A DNA stretch of 64,000 bases from Myxococcus xanthus (GTDB lineage Bacteria > Myxococcota > Myxococcia > Myxococcales > Myxococcaceae). A program made the translations under genes and the position numbers. Shown in pieces: positions 1 to 8,882 of the stretch. The notes under the pieces were generated by a model. It ran no database searches and was not told the DNA's origin. It saw only the letters and a list, made by a program, of their open reading frames with translations. Each line of letters begins with the position of its first letter. Position 1 is the stretch's first letter. The stretch is taken from the NCBI RefSeq assembly GCF_006402735.1, contig NZ_CP017174.1, positions 6,614,001 to 6,678,000 on the forward strand, given 5' to 3'.

Positions 1-28
1 ACACGAACCAGGACGGAGGGAAGACTCC

Positions 29-1642
29 ATGGAGTCGGGGACGACCAGAAAACCCATTGCCGCCAGTGCGGCGCCCAAGCTGGGCGTGCTCACGCTGGCC
101 ATCATGAACGTCACGGCCGTCGTCAGCCTTCGCGGCATGCCCGCGGAAGCCGAATACGGACTGACCTCCATCTTCTATTACACCTTCGCCGCGGTGTTCT
201 TCCTCATCCCGGTGTCGCTGGTGGCGGCGGAGCTGGCCACGGGCTGGCCCGAGAAGGGCGGTGTGTTTCGCTGGGTCGGCGAGGCCTTTGGTCCCCGCTG
301 GGGCTTCCTCGCCATCTTCCTGGTCTGGATCGAGTCGACCATCTGGTTCCCGACGGTGCTCACCTTCGGCGCGGTGGCGCTGGCGTTCGTCGGCCCCAAC
401 CAGACGTGGGACAAGGCACTCTCCAGCAACAAGTTCTACACGATTCTCATCGTGCTGGGCCTGTACTGGGCGGCGACCTTCGTCTCGCTGCGCGGGCTCA
501 AGACGTCCTCGAAGATATCCAAGTGGGCGGGCCTCATCGGCACCATCATCCCCGCCGCGCTGCTCATCGTGTTCGGCCTCACGTACCTGGCCTCGGGACG
601 ACCGATCCAGATTCAGCTCGGCTGGGACAAGGTGATTCCCGACTTCAGCCAGTTCGGAAACCTGGTGCTCGCCGCGTCCATCTTCCTGTTCTACGCGGGC
701 ATGGAGATGAACGCCATCCACGTCGTGGATGCCAAGAACCCCTCGCGCACCTATCCGCTCGCCATCCTCATCGCGTCGGTGACGACGGTGGTGATCTTCG
801 TGCTCGGCACGCTGGCCATCAGCGTCATCATCCCCAAGACGCAGATCAACCTGACGCAGAGCCTGCTCGTTTCGTACCGCGACTTCTTCAATGCGTTTGG
901 GATGGCCTGGTTGTCACCGGCGATAGCAGTGGCCCTCTTCTTGGGCGTGCTGGGCAGTGTCACTGTGTGGGTCTCCGGCCCCTCGGCGGCGCTGGGAGTC
1001 GTGGGCCGGGCGGGCTATCTGCCGCCGTTCCTCCAGCGACGGAACAGACACGGCGCGCCCAGCCACATCCTCATCGTGCAGGGGATGGTGGTCACCTTCC
1101 TGGCGTTGATGTTCGTCATCCTGCCGTCGGTGCAGGCCGCGTATCAAATCCTCAGCCAGCTCACGTCGACGCTCTACCTCCTCATGTACATGCTGATGTT
1201 CTCGGCCGCCATCTACCTGCGCTACAGCGAGCCGCACACGCAGCGCGCCTACCGGGTCCCAGGTGGAGAAGTGGGCATGTGGGTCATCGGCGGAGCGGGC
1301 CTCATCGGAGCGCTCGTCGCGTTCGTGCTCAGCTTCATCCCGCCGTCGCAAATCAAGGTCGGCAGCCCGATGACGTACGTGCTCATCCTCATCGCCGGCA
1401 ACATCCTCTTCGTGGCCATCCCCCTCATCCTCTATGCGCGGCGCAAGGCCAGCTGGCGCACGGCGGCGGGAGCGCGCGACATGGCCCCCTTCAACTGGGA
1501 GAAGCCCGGCGCCTCGGGCCACCCCGGCGCGGCTCCGACGCAAGGCGACGAGGAGGCCTGGCCTCCCATGACTCCACACGACAGGAGGCAACCCGATGGG
1601 CGCACCGACGACACCCGCCACCATCCGCGCGGCGACCACTGA
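29..1642 (+). CDS. APC-family amino-acid permease, GadC-like glutamate:GABA antiporter
   Basis: Inner-membrane amino-acid exchanger of the APC superfamily, closest in character to GadC antiporters that swap external glutamate for decarboxylation or deamidation products. The 537-residue product has about twelve hydrophobic segments and, near residues 35-45, the RGMPAEAEYG segment seen in this group. A polar tail of roughly 65 residues follows the last helix; in GadC the C-terminus plugs the pore at neutral pH, so this tail may do the same (inference). A GGAGGG sequence lies about 10 bases before the ATG. The 3' end overlaps the glutaminase gene by 47 bp, so the two are almost certainly co-translated. 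Exact substrate is inferred from the partner gene; another amino acid is possible. Confidence 0.85.
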   Translation: MESGTTRKPIAASAAPKLGVLTLAIMNVTAVVSLRGMPAEAEYGLTSIFYYTFAAVFFLIPVSLVAAELATGWPEKGGVFRWVGEAFGPRWGFLAIFLVWIESTIWFPTVLTFGAVALAFVGPNQTWDKALSSNKFYTILIVLGLYWAATFVSLRGLKTSSKISKWAGLIGTIIPAALLIVFGLTYLASGRPIQIQLGWDKVIPDFSQFGNLVLAASIFLFYAGMEMNAIHVVDAKNPSRTYPLAILIASVTTVVIFVLGTLAISVIIPKTQINLTQSLLVSYRDFFNAFGMAWLSPAIAVALFLGVLGSVTVWVSGPSAALGVVGRAGYLPPFLQRRNRHGAPSHILIVQGMVVTFLALMFVILPSVQAAYQILSQLTSTLYLLMYMLMFSAAIYLRYSEPHTQRAYRVPGGEVGMWVIGGAGLIGALVAFVLSFIPPSQIKVGSPMTYVLILIAGNILFVAIPLILYARRKASWRTAAGARDMAPFNWEKPGASGHPGAAPTQGDEEAWPPMTPHDRRQPDGRTDDTRHHPRGDH

Positions 1643-2564
1643 AGCGCATCAGCGATTCCTGGACCTGAAGGAAGGACAGAACGCCAGCTACATCCCGGTG
1701 CTCGCGCACGTCCAACCCGACCGCTTCGGGCTGGTCGTCATCACCGCGGACGGACAGGCGACGGAGGCCGGGGACACCCGCTCCGAGTTCGCCATCGAGT
1801 CCATCTCCAAGGTGTTCACCCTCGCGCGGGTGCTCGACGAGGTGGGCGCGGAAGTCCTCCGGCAGAAGGTAGGCGACAACCCCACCGGCGAGTCCTTCGC
1901 CTCCGTCCACGCGCTCGTGGTGCATGACGGCAAGCCGCTCAACCCCTTCGTCAACGCAGGGGCCATCGCCACCGTCAGCCTGATTCCCGCGGACTCGGCG
2001 GCGCGCCGCTGGGAGAAGATTCACGAGACCGTGTGTGCCTTCGCGGGCCGCAAGCTCGAGGTCATGGATGAGGTCTACCGCTCGGAGAGCGCGACCAATC
2101 AGCACAACCGCGCCCTCGCATGGCTGCTCGACAGCAGCCACACCCTCTACAGCGACCCCATGGAGGCGACGGACGTCTACACGCGCCAGTGCTCGGTCGG
2201 CTTGACGACCTATGACCTGGCGGTGATGGGGGCCACCCTCGCCGCGGGGGGCATCAACCCCCTCACCCGGCAACGCGCCGTCAAAGCGGAGCACGTGCCT
2301 CGGATTCTCGCCGAGATGACCATGAGTGGCCTCTACGACAACACGGGCACGTGGCAATACGAGGTCGGGTTGCCCGCCAAGAGCGGCGTGGGCGGCGGAA
2401 TCCTCGCCGTCGTTCCGGGCAGGCTCGCCATCGCCGCGTTCAGCCCTCCACTGGACCGTTTCGGCAACAGCGTGAGGAGCCAGCGGGCCATCCGGCACCT
2501 CTCGGAGGTGCTCGACCTCAACCTCTTCGCGACCACCACCGGGTCCTCGCTACCGGCAAGGTGA
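1596..2564 (+). CDS. glsA: glutaminase A
   Basis: Hydrolyses glutamine to glutamate and ammonia in the cytoplasm. The 322-residue length is normal for the serine-dependent glutaminase family. Visible signatures are the beta-lactamase-fold Ser-x-x-Lys motif (ESISKVF, Ser69-Lys72), the PFVNAGAIA loop with Asn120, and the Gly-rich KSGVGGGI segment near the C-terminus. The ATG has an AGGAGG ribosome site 7 bases upstream inside the permease gene. Coupling to a GadC-like antiporter mirrors the enterobacterial glutamine-dependent acid resistance pair, in which released ammonia buffers the cytoplasm; that physiological role is inference here. Confidence 0.93.
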   Translation: MGAPTTPATIRAATTEAHQRFLDLKEGQNASYIPVLAHVQPDRFGLVVITADGQATEAGDTRSEFAIESISKVFTLARVLDEVGAEVLRQKVGDNPTGESFASVHALVVHDGKPLNPFVNAGAIATVSLIPADSAARRWEKIHETVCAFAGRKLEVMDEVYRSESATNQHNRALAWLLDSSHTLYSDPMEATDVYTRQCSVGLTTYDLAVMGATLAAGGINPLTRQRAVKAEHVPRILAEMTMSGLYDNTGTWQYEVGLPAKSGVGGGILAVVPGRLAIAAFSPPLDRFGNSVRSQRAIRHLSEVLDLNLFATTTGSSLPAR

Positions 2565-2872
2565 AGCACGACGCGACGCGTCTTTCAGCGGGCCACGGGG
2601 ACCTGGGCGATGAGGATGCGGTCCCTTCCGTCGTTGCGCACCGCGTCCCTGTGGGTCAGCGGCAGGCGGGCGTCCGTCTTCGGGTCCCACAGGCCCAGCC
2701 AAGGACGATGCCGTGCGTGGTGGAGACGGTTGCCTGTGTCCTCCTTCCCAGGCGAGGGGCCGTGCATCCCGCCACCCGGCGCGTCGTCCCGCGATTGCCC
2801 ACGCGCGCGCGCGTCCCCAGCGTGCGGTGAAGGAGGCGTGGAGCGGATGCCGCCACACGCGCGCGCACGTCC
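2565..2872. other. intergenic gap, 308 bp
   Basis: No intact gene recognised. On the minus strand a short open stretch ending at 2585 (with the segment LGLWDPKTDARLPLTHRD) looks protein-like and might be the 3' remnant of a lost gene, but no family was recognised. Confidence 0.4.
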
Positions 2873-3595
2873 ATGGACATCGACCTGTCGGACCTGTCGA
2901 GACCGGAGGTCCAGGAGCATGTCCTCTCACTGGGGACCCTCGTCGTGGACCTGCTGGGCGTGTTCGCGGGTTCGGTGCTCGGCGCATTGCTGGCCGAGCG
3001 TCGGAAGCTGGACCTCATGGGCTTCCTGGTGCTCGGGCTGGTGTCCGGTATCGGCGGAGGCATCCTCCGGGACACGCTCCTCCAGGCGGGGCCGCCGCTG
3101 GTCCTGGTGCGGCCGTCCTATCTGGTGGCGGCGTTCGGCGGCGCCTTCACGGCGTTCATCTTCGAGCTGCGGCACGGGCCGACGGTGAAGCTGCTCATGT
3201 CACTGGACGCGCTGACGCTGGGTTCGTTCGCGGTGGCGGGGACGCAGCGGACACTGGAGGTGGGGCTGTCGCCCGGGACGGCCCTCCTCATGGGCATCAT
3301 CACCTCCGTGGGCGGCGGGATGATTCGCGACGTGCTCATCCAGCGCACGCCCACCCTGATGCGACCGGAGCCCGGCTACTACGCGCTGGCGGCGCTCGCG
3401 GCGAGCGCGGTGTGCCTCGCGCTCTCCTTGTCGGGACACAAGCGCATCGCCTTGCTCGCCGGCATCGTCGTGGGGGCGCTCGTCCGCCTGTTCTCCGTGC
3501 GCCACGGCTGGCGGTTGCCCGTGAAGAAGGCGCGGCGGCCCCAACCTCCGATGAAGGGCGACGGCTTCGACGGGATGGAGGAGGAGCCGAGGTGA
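2873..3595 (+). CDS. TRIC-type cation channel family membrane protein (UPF0126)
   Basis: Prokaryotic homologue of trimeric intracellular cation channels, expected to form a monovalent-cation pore in the inner membrane. The 240-residue protein has about seven hydrophobic helices built from an internal duplication; each half carries the family's GGG-x-x-RD signature (GIGGGILRD around residue 65 and VGGGMIRD around residue 148), whose glycines kink the pore helices. The C-terminus is basic and cytoplasmic. No convincing ribosome site precedes the ATG, so an alternative upstream start cannot be excluded. It lies on the same strand as the permease/glutaminase pair but 308 bp away, so shared transcription is only possible. 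Confidence 0.88.
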   Translation: MDIDLSDLSRPEVQEHVLSLGTLVVDLLGVFAGSVLGALLAERRKLDLMGFLVLGLVSGIGGGILRDTLLQAGPPLVLVRPSYLVAAFGGAFTAFIFELRHGPTVKLLMSLDALTLGSFAVAGTQRTLEVGLSPGTALLMGIITSVGGGMIRDVLIQRTPTLMRPEPGYYALAALAASAVCLALSLSGHKRIALLAGIVVGALVRLFSVRHGWRLPVKKARRPQPPMKGDGFDGMEEEPR

Positions 3596-3883
3596 TGCGC
3601 GAGCTCTCCGCCAGCGCAGTCCTCGTTGCGCGGGCCCGGCTCCTGCCATGGAGTCTCTTCGGCATCACCACACGCGGCGAGGCTACCCAGGCATACGAGC
3701 ACCAACTCCCTTGCCATCCACATCCGTAGGGCCCCTCCCGTACAGCCGCCTCACACACCCGGTATCTGCCGCGAACCGCCGGGTCCACCCACTCTTGCCG
3801 AAACCGTGGATGGACCGGACGCGCGCTCGACTCAGTTCCCAGGCCCACGGAGGGCTCGCGCGCCGAGCATCCGCCGGGGACCC

Positions 3884-5203
3884 TCAATTCCAAAGTTCCC
3901 GCGAGAGCAGGTCCACCATCGCAACGGCGACCTCCGGTTCGGGCAGCCCCAGCGCCCGCAGGAGCGCCGCATCGGTCGGCGCGGAAACCTCGGCACGCAG
4001 CGCCTCCACCGCCCGCTGACGTGCCGCGCGCACCGCCTCTTGCTCGGCGGACGGCAGTCGCTCTACCGCCCAACGGTCGATGGCCCAGGACAGGTCCGCG
4101 TGCTGGGTCTCGTCCTCGGCGATACGGACCATCGCCTCGCGCACCTCGTCGTCCTCCGCGTGCAGGGCCTGATGGTGAGCCAGCAGCGCGCCGTACGTCT
4201 CGCGCACGCAGCCCTCCACCGCGTTGTCCAGCGCCACCTCGAGCAGCGGCCTGGGCGGGAGCGGCGCCACCACCGCGCGCTCAGGCGCCGCGCCATGACG
4301 ACGCGCCAGTCGTCCACACACCTCCGTATGAGCCACCTCATCGAGTGCGCTGCGCAGCGCCGCCTGCTGAAGCTCGACCGCCGCGCCATGAAGTGCCAGT
4401 TCGTCCCGCAGCCTCAAGAAGGCCGTGATGGAGGCCTCCTCCAGGTGGGCGATGAGCGCGAAGTGCTGACCCAGCTCATCCGCGCATGCAACCGAGCCAT
4501 CCGAGCGGAGGCCCGCGGGCCTGCGCCCCACGGTGCACCCCTTCGTGCCCCGCTCCAGGATGCGGGTCTGCTTCACCTGCACCTCGCCCGAGGGTGTCAC
4601 ATCCAGCAGATACTGCGTCAGGTTGGAGCCCTCTCCACACGCGAACCCCTTCGTGGCGACGACGCTGAAGGTCCCGTCCGCGTTGGCCTTCACCGCGCCT
4701 TTCTCCAACTCGGTGCAGTTCAGGTCGTAGCCCCCCGCGAAGACCTGGAGCAGCGCCTCCTGAGATGTGTCGATGTCGCCCAGGAAGGCCTGGAGCGCCT
4801 CTTGAGAGGTGTGTGCCTCCACCGCATCCCCTCGCGTCGTCACGAGGTAGTACGCGTAGCAGTCCGGCTCGCAGCGGGAGCGAAACCCCTCCTCGGAGGA
4901 GAGGGCCTCGAGGTCCGCGTTACACGCCACCGGCTGCGTGGCGGTCTCGCACGGCGTCCCCGAGGACACGAGGGTCTGCTGCCGGGGCGTGGTGTACAGG
5001 TCGGCGAGGAGCCTCATCTCGACGAAGTCCGTCTGTGTCGCGGGAGACAGCCCTCGGACCGACAGTCTTCCATCATCGCAGATGGGGGGTGAGTAGCCTT
5101 CCAGGGAAATACCCCCACTGCAACAACCGGTGAGCAGCAGAGGGGACGCCAGTGATGCACTCAGCGCTCGAGCGAAGAGCCGACGCAGTTGATCCGAGTT
5201 CAA
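3884..5203 (-). CDS. lipoprotein with ferritin-like di-iron domain
   Basis: Predicted outer-surface or periplasmic lipoprotein: signal sequence with lipobox LTGC (Cys27), a Cys-rich middle (residues 30-245) and a C-terminal four-helix ferritin-like domain from about residue 245. Candidate metal ligands are E255/E256, E289-x-x-H292, E330/E335 and E365-x-x-H368, so both ExxH motifs are complete. The domain family is common in myxobacteria, but the substrate is unknown; oxidase, iron storage or redox sensing are all possible. The start is TTG, supported by an AGGAG ribosome site about 10 bases upstream. A second ferritin-like protein with a different N-terminus lies at 31470-32534. Confidence 0.75.
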   Translation of the reverse strand: MNSDQLRRLFARALSASLASPLLLTGCCSGGISLEGYSPPICDDGRLSVRGLSPATQTDFVEMRLLADLYTTPRQQTLVSSGTPCETATQPVACNADLEALSSEEGFRSRCEPDCYAYYLVTTRGDAVEAHTSQEALQAFLGDIDTSQEALLQVFAGGYDLNCTELEKGAVKANADGTFSVVATKGFACGEGSNLTQYLLDVTPSGEVQVKQTRILERGTKGCTVGRRPAGLRSDGSVACADELGQHFALIAHLEEASITAFLRLRDELALHGAAVELQQAALRSALDEVAHTEVCGRLARRHGAAPERAVVAPLPPRPLLEVALDNAVEGCVRETYGALLAHHQALHAEDDEVREAMVRIAEDETQHADLSWAIDRWAVERLPSAEQEAVRAARQRAVEALRAEVSAPTDAALLRALGLPEPEVAVAMVDLLSRELWN

Positions 5204-5399
5204 GTAGCACTCCTCTCCAGAAACGACCTCGCCCTCGAAAGCAATGACGATGCCAGGAACGCTTCATTCGAGGAACTCGGGGTCACCGGCTGAAACATGT
5301 CGGTGTTTTCCGCGAGCGTACTCAGAAACCTGAGGCACTCGGTGTCCCGGATTGCGGAAGTCGCGCGGCAGCGGCGTCCAAGCGGGCTCAACATGACGC

Positions 5400-5637
5400 C
5401 GCCCTCGCGCTGGCATGGCGCATCCGCGGCAGGCGGCCCACCTCAGGCCCACAGGCCGTGACGCTGCACCCTGTCCGCATCCTGAACTGTGATGGCGAGG
5501 GCTCCCTGTCGAGCATCATCGCCGGCATCAACGGGGTCGCCGCCCATCACCGGTCCCCCGCTGTCGCCAACCTGTGCGCCGGGCTGGAGGTCTCGGAGGC
5601 CGTGGACCAGGCGGTCCGCAACGCATGCTCCGTGTAA
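5400..5637 (+). pseudogene. fragment of a subtilisin-type (S8, aqualysin-like) protease
   Basis: The frame ending in TAA at 5637 encodes a run matching the central part of secreted S8 proteases: HPVRILNC, a segment ending SIIAGINGV, then HHRSPAVANL and the AVRNA helix. These correspond to the region between the catalytic His and Asn loops of aqualysin-type enzymes. The N-terminal Asp and His motifs and the C-terminal GTSM motif are absent, and the expected SLGG is degraded to CAGL. This is a decayed gene fragment, not a short functional gene; its exact upstream limit is not defined. Confidence 0.6.
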
Positions 5638-5731
5638 TGCCCGGGCGGGACGAAACCTGACTACTGCATAGCGCGAGCGTTCGAGTCCGAAACCGTGGGC
5701 TCGAGCGCATCCCACAACAGGAGATCCATCT

Positions 5732-6340
5732 TTGTCCCGTATCGAGTCGCTCCTCCGCCTCGCCGCCCGTGCCGACCGCATCGGAATGAACGTCCTTCGC
5801 GCCGGCCTGATCGTCGTCCTCGTCTGGATTGGCGCGCTCAAGGTAGCCGAATACGAAGCGGACGGCATCGTCCCCTTCGTGGCCAACAGCCCGGTCATGA
5901 GCTTCGTCTATACGTACGACGCCCCCGAATACCGGCAGCACATGAATGCCGAAGGCGCGCTCGTTCCCGCCAACCGCGCGTGGCACGAGGCGAACGGGAC
6001 CTATGGGTTCTCCTACCTGCTCGGCGGCGTGATCGTGCTCTTCGGCCTGCTCATCGCCGCCCATTGGTGGCGCCCCGAGCTCGGCGCGATCGGCAGCGCC
6101 CTCGTGATCGGCATGTCGGTAGTGACGCTCTCTTTTCTCGTCACCACACCTGAGAGCTGGGTGCCGGCGCTCGGCGACGCCCACCACGGCTTTCCGTGGC
6201 TGAGCGGCCGCGGGCGGCTGGTGGTCAAGGATGCAATCATGATCGGCGCCGCCATCGTCACCATGGCCGATTCCGCGCGGGTCTGGCTGGCGCAGCGCAA
6301 GCCGCAGCCGGCCGAGCAGCTCCACCGCGCCGCCGCCTGA
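5732..6340 (+). CDS. DUF417 (YkgB/RclC) family inner-membrane protein
   Basis: Integral membrane protein of 202 residues with about four hydrophobic helices and the family's conserved WIGALKVAEYEADGI segment followed by FVANSPVMSF. The family includes E. coli RclC, a membrane component of the reactive-chlorine resistance system, and YkgB; a role in oxidative or chlorine stress is inference. The start is TTG at 5732, preceded by an AGGAG ribosome site. The gene is convergent with an ECF sigma factor only 6 bp beyond its stop codon, so read-through or antisense effects between the two are plausible. Confidence 0.85.
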   Translation: MSRIESLLRLAARADRIGMNVLRAGLIVVLVWIGALKVAEYEADGIVPFVANSPVMSFVYTYDAPEYRQHMNAEGALVPANRAWHEANGTYGFSYLLGGVIVLFGLLIAAHWWRPELGAIGSALVIGMSVVTLSFLVTTPESWVPALGDAHHGFPWLSGRGRLVVKDAIMIGAAIVTMADSARVWLAQRKPQPAEQLHRAAA

Positions 6341-6345
6341 GCGCG

Positions 6346-6876
6346 CTACCCCTCCATGCACTCGCGGAGTTCACGCTTCGCGCGGTGCAGGAGCACGGCG
6401 ACGTTGCCGGTTGTGGTGCCAAGGAGATTCGCCACGCGGACGCCCGGTTGATCCTCGAGCAGGCGCAGCGTCACCACCTGGCGCTGCACCGCGGCGAGCT
6501 TCTCCACGCATTGGAAGGCGAGCACATGCGCCTCGGCATGCTCGATGAGCGAATCGACGCTCTCCCGATCGTCGGCCAGGCTCTCGACCACTTCGCTGTC
6601 GCGGAGATGCGGCCGCGCGAGTTCGTGGCGCCGCCTCCTGTTCCGCGAGTGGTTGCGCACGAGGATCGCGAGGAGGTTGCGGCTGTCGTCCTCCTCGTAC
6701 GCGAGCTTCCGCGCATGGGGCAGGCCGAGGAAGGTCGCGAAGGCGTCCTGGACGGCGTCGAGCGCGTCGTCGGCGAGCAGGCCCTCGTTTCGAGCCACCG
6801 CCGCGAGCGCGCCACGATGGTCGCGCACCAGGCTGGTGACCCAGGAAAAGAACCCCTTCTCGTCGTTGCGCTCCAT
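6346..6876 (-). CDS. ECF-type RNA polymerase sigma-70 family factor
   Basis: Short sigma factor of 176 residues. Region 2 is seen in DDALDAVQDAFATFL followed by DDSRNLLAILVRNHSRNRRRR; region 4 is the C-terminal helix-turn-helix, with RQVVTLRLLEDQPGVRVANL and the recognition segment TTGNVAVLLHRAKREL. No anti-sigma gene is adjacent. The chosen ATG has an AAGGAG ribosome site 6 bases upstream; the frame is open further upstream but without a comparable signal. Convergent with the DUF417 gene, separated by 5 bp. Its promoter region carries interlocked palindromes at 6942-6969. Confidence 0.85.
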   Translation of the reverse strand: MERNDEKGFFSWVTSLVRDHRGALAAVARNEGLLADDALDAVQDAFATFLGLPHARKLAYEEDDSRNLLAILVRNHSRNRRRRHELARPHLRDSEVVESLADDRESVDSLIEHAEAHVLAFQCVEKLAAVQRQVVTLRLLEDQPGVRVANLLGTTTGNVAVLLHRAKRELRECMEG

Positions 6877-7471
6877 CTCCAGCTCCTTCCAGCGGCAGAA
6901 CCGGCGAGCAACCGTCGACCCCGCGCGAAGCTTCCTGCACGCCTTTCGTTGCGTCGAAAGGGCGCAACGTAGCCGATGCGCCGATGCGCATTCCACCCAA
7001 CTTGCTGACGGCGATTGCTTCCGCGACTGCGCCGACAAGGCCGCGTGCAACCGCAACCGCTCCGAGGCGAACGTGGCCAATACTCGGCCAACGTGACCTT
7101 CGTCGAGAGCATGAGACGGAGAGGGAGTCTGTTGAGGGTGGCCGGCTGGAGCAGCAGGGACGAGGAGGGCCGAGCGCCAACTGGGCGGGGCGACCGCCCA
7201 TCATCCGGGCGATGGAGCGCGCCCGCGCAGGGACTCGTGCTCGCCAAGGAGGCCCTTTCCATGATCGACTTGCCCAGGCCGGTCGTGGGTTCGAGCCGGG
7301 TCGCGCCTATTTCGAGGTGGCCGTGAGCACGGGAGAGGTGCCACCGGAACGGCCACCCCGGCCTCGATCCAGGGCAGGGGCCCCACACAACTGCGTGAGG
7401 CGCCCCATGAAACACGTCTGTCACGCGCGACGCAAAGCGCCGACCTCTCATTCCGACGTCGGCGCCGCGCT
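6877..7471. other. intergenic region, 595 bp, with interlocked palindromes
   Basis: No gene recognised. Two perfect 7-bp inverted repeats interlock at 6942-6969: CCTTTCG/CGAAAGG (6942-6948, 6955-6961) and CGTTGCG/CGCAACG (6947-6953, 6963-6969). They lie about 70 bp upstream of the sigma-factor start and could be overlapping operator sites or, if transcribed, an RNA pseudoknot. The rest shows no recognised structure. Confidence 0.4.
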
Positions 7472-7852
7472 TCACCCTACCGCGATGGCTTCGATTTCGA
7501 TCAGCAGCGCCGGGTCTGACAGCGACTTCACGATGAGCAGCGTGGTCGCAGGCGGCGGCGACGCGAGCGCACCTGCGCCGGCGGCCATGAAGCCCGGCAA
7601 ATGCGCAGCGTCCGTCAGATAGATCGTAGACTTGACGATGTTTCGGTTGGTCATGCCGGCTTGCTGCAGCAGGGTGTTGAGGTTCGCGAGCGCTTGACGC
7701 GCTTGCGCCTCGACACCTTGAGGAACACTTCCGTCCGGAGCGACGCCGACCTGGCCTGAAATGTACAGCGTGCGCTTCGCGTCGGTGACCTCGATGGCCT
7801 GGCTATAGAATTGGGGTGCGGGTCTATCCGGCAGATTGATGGCCTTCATCAT
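7472..7852 (-). CDS. RidA/YjgF family protein
   Basis: Protein of 126 residues with the RidA fold: YFSQ-like start (QFYSQAIEV), central YISGQVGVAPDGSVP, the VKSTIYLTD strand and a C-terminal LLIEIEAIA strand. RidA proteins hydrolyse reactive enamine/imine intermediates, but the invariant catalytic Arg of true RidA (usually in a CxxR or similar position) is not clearly present here, so a different subfamily activity is possible. Two consecutive ATG codons (7852, 7849) could start translation; GGGAGAG lies about 7 bases upstream of the first. No operon partner is evident. Confidence 0.85.
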   Translation of the reverse strand: MMKAINLPDRPAPQFYSQAIEVTDAKRTLYISGQVGVAPDGSVPQGVEAQARQALANLNTLLQQAGMTNRNIVKSTIYLTDAAHLPGFMAAGAGALASPPPATTLLIVKSLSDPALLIEIEAIAVG

Positions 7853-8177
7853 GTGGGCTCTCCCGATACGCGATGTGAACGTCTTTGGGACAAAGGAGCA
7901 TGAGGTGTAGTCCCGCATGTGCTTCCAATCAATCGCGAGCTGCGAGCAGCGGACCTCCAAATTCTCTGGCGGCCCTCTATCGTCGACATACTCCGACCCG
8001 AGTTCCCGAACTCCACCTGAGCCCTCCCCTCCCTGAGTCGCCCTGCACACTCAACTGCTGGGTACGAACTGTCTCACCCAGGTTGGCACAGAGGGGCGTC
8101 GCGCCAAGCTGGTACGCGAGCCGCCGCACGCACACCGCGCTGGGAACCATCGCGCGTGTCCAGGCGTCCAGCGTTGC
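7853..8177. other. intergenic region between divergent genes, 325 bp
   Basis: Lies between the minus-strand RidA gene and the plus-strand hydrolase-like gene and must hold both promoters. No recognisable operator, RNA or gene was seen. Confidence 0.4.
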
Positions 8178-8882
8178 ATGGTTCCCATTCTGCTGCTCCT
8201 CGCCCTTGCACCTGTCGACGCGGAGCGAGAGCCCCCACTTCCAGAGCGGCCCTATGCCGAGATGGTCTCCGAGTTGGAGACCCGACGACACGCCTTCGGC
8301 ACGCGGTGGCACCAGCCCGGCGCCGGGCGCATGGCCTTGCGCGACGAGGCCCGCGCAACCGTGCTCGATGCCATCACCCGACAGCTGATGCCCGCCTGGT
8401 ACGGCACGCCGTGGGAATTCTACGGCGACAGCCAGACACCGCGCACAGGAAGCATCGCTTGTGGCTACTTCGTCTCCACGGTGCTGCGGGACGCCGGCTT
8501 CCGCATCGAGCGCATGCGGATGGCCCAGCAGCCCGCCGAGTACATCGTGAAGACGCTGGCACCCCCGACGAAAACCTGGCGGTTTCGCGGCCGTCCCGTG
8601 TCCGGGGTCATCGACCGCGTAAGGCGCGCCGGCGCGGGGCTCTACGTCGTCGGGCTCGACTACCACGTCGGGTTCCTCTGGAATGACAGCGCGCGGGTGT
8701 GGATGTGTCACTCGTCCTATCTGGGCGAAGCCAATGTCGTCTGCGAGGACGCTCTCACCTCCCCCGCGATGGTGTCGCGCTACCACGTCGTCGGGAAGTT
8801 GCTCGAGGACGGGATGATGGACGCGTGGCTGGAGGAGCGAGTGCTCCCCGTCTTCATCCCGGGGAAGAAGCCGACCGACTGA
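8178..8882 (+). CDS. exported protein, putative NlpC/P60-like cysteine hydrolase
   Basis: Protein of 234 residues beginning with a short hydrophobic segment (VPILLLLALAPVDA) that suggests export. The centre has GSIACGYFVSTVLRDAGF, a Cys at the start of a helix, followed about 80 residues later by LDYHVGFLW and then VWMCHSSYLG. This Cys-helix then beta-strand His order resembles NlpC/P60 and related papain-fold hydrolases, which would make Cys94 and the DYHVGF His the catalytic pair. The family was not recognised with certainty and the ribosome site is weak, so the function stays tentative. Confidence 0.55.
   Translation: MVPILLLLALAPVDAEREPPLPERPYAEMVSELETRRHAFGTRWHQPGAGRMALRDEARATVLDAITRQLMPAWYGTPWEFYGDSQTPRTGSIACGYFVSTVLRDAGFRIERMRMAQQPAEYIVKTLAPPTKTWRFRGRPVSGVIDRVRRAGAGLYVVGLDYHVGFLWNDSARVWMCHSSYLGEANVVCEDALTSPAMVSRYHVVGKLLEDGMMDAWLEERVLPVFIPGKKPTD

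Noticed and set aside
7285..7310. GGTTCGAGCC run resembling a tRNA T-arm
   Set aside because: Flanking bases do not form the T-stem, and no acceptor stem or anticodon arm can be drawn around it.
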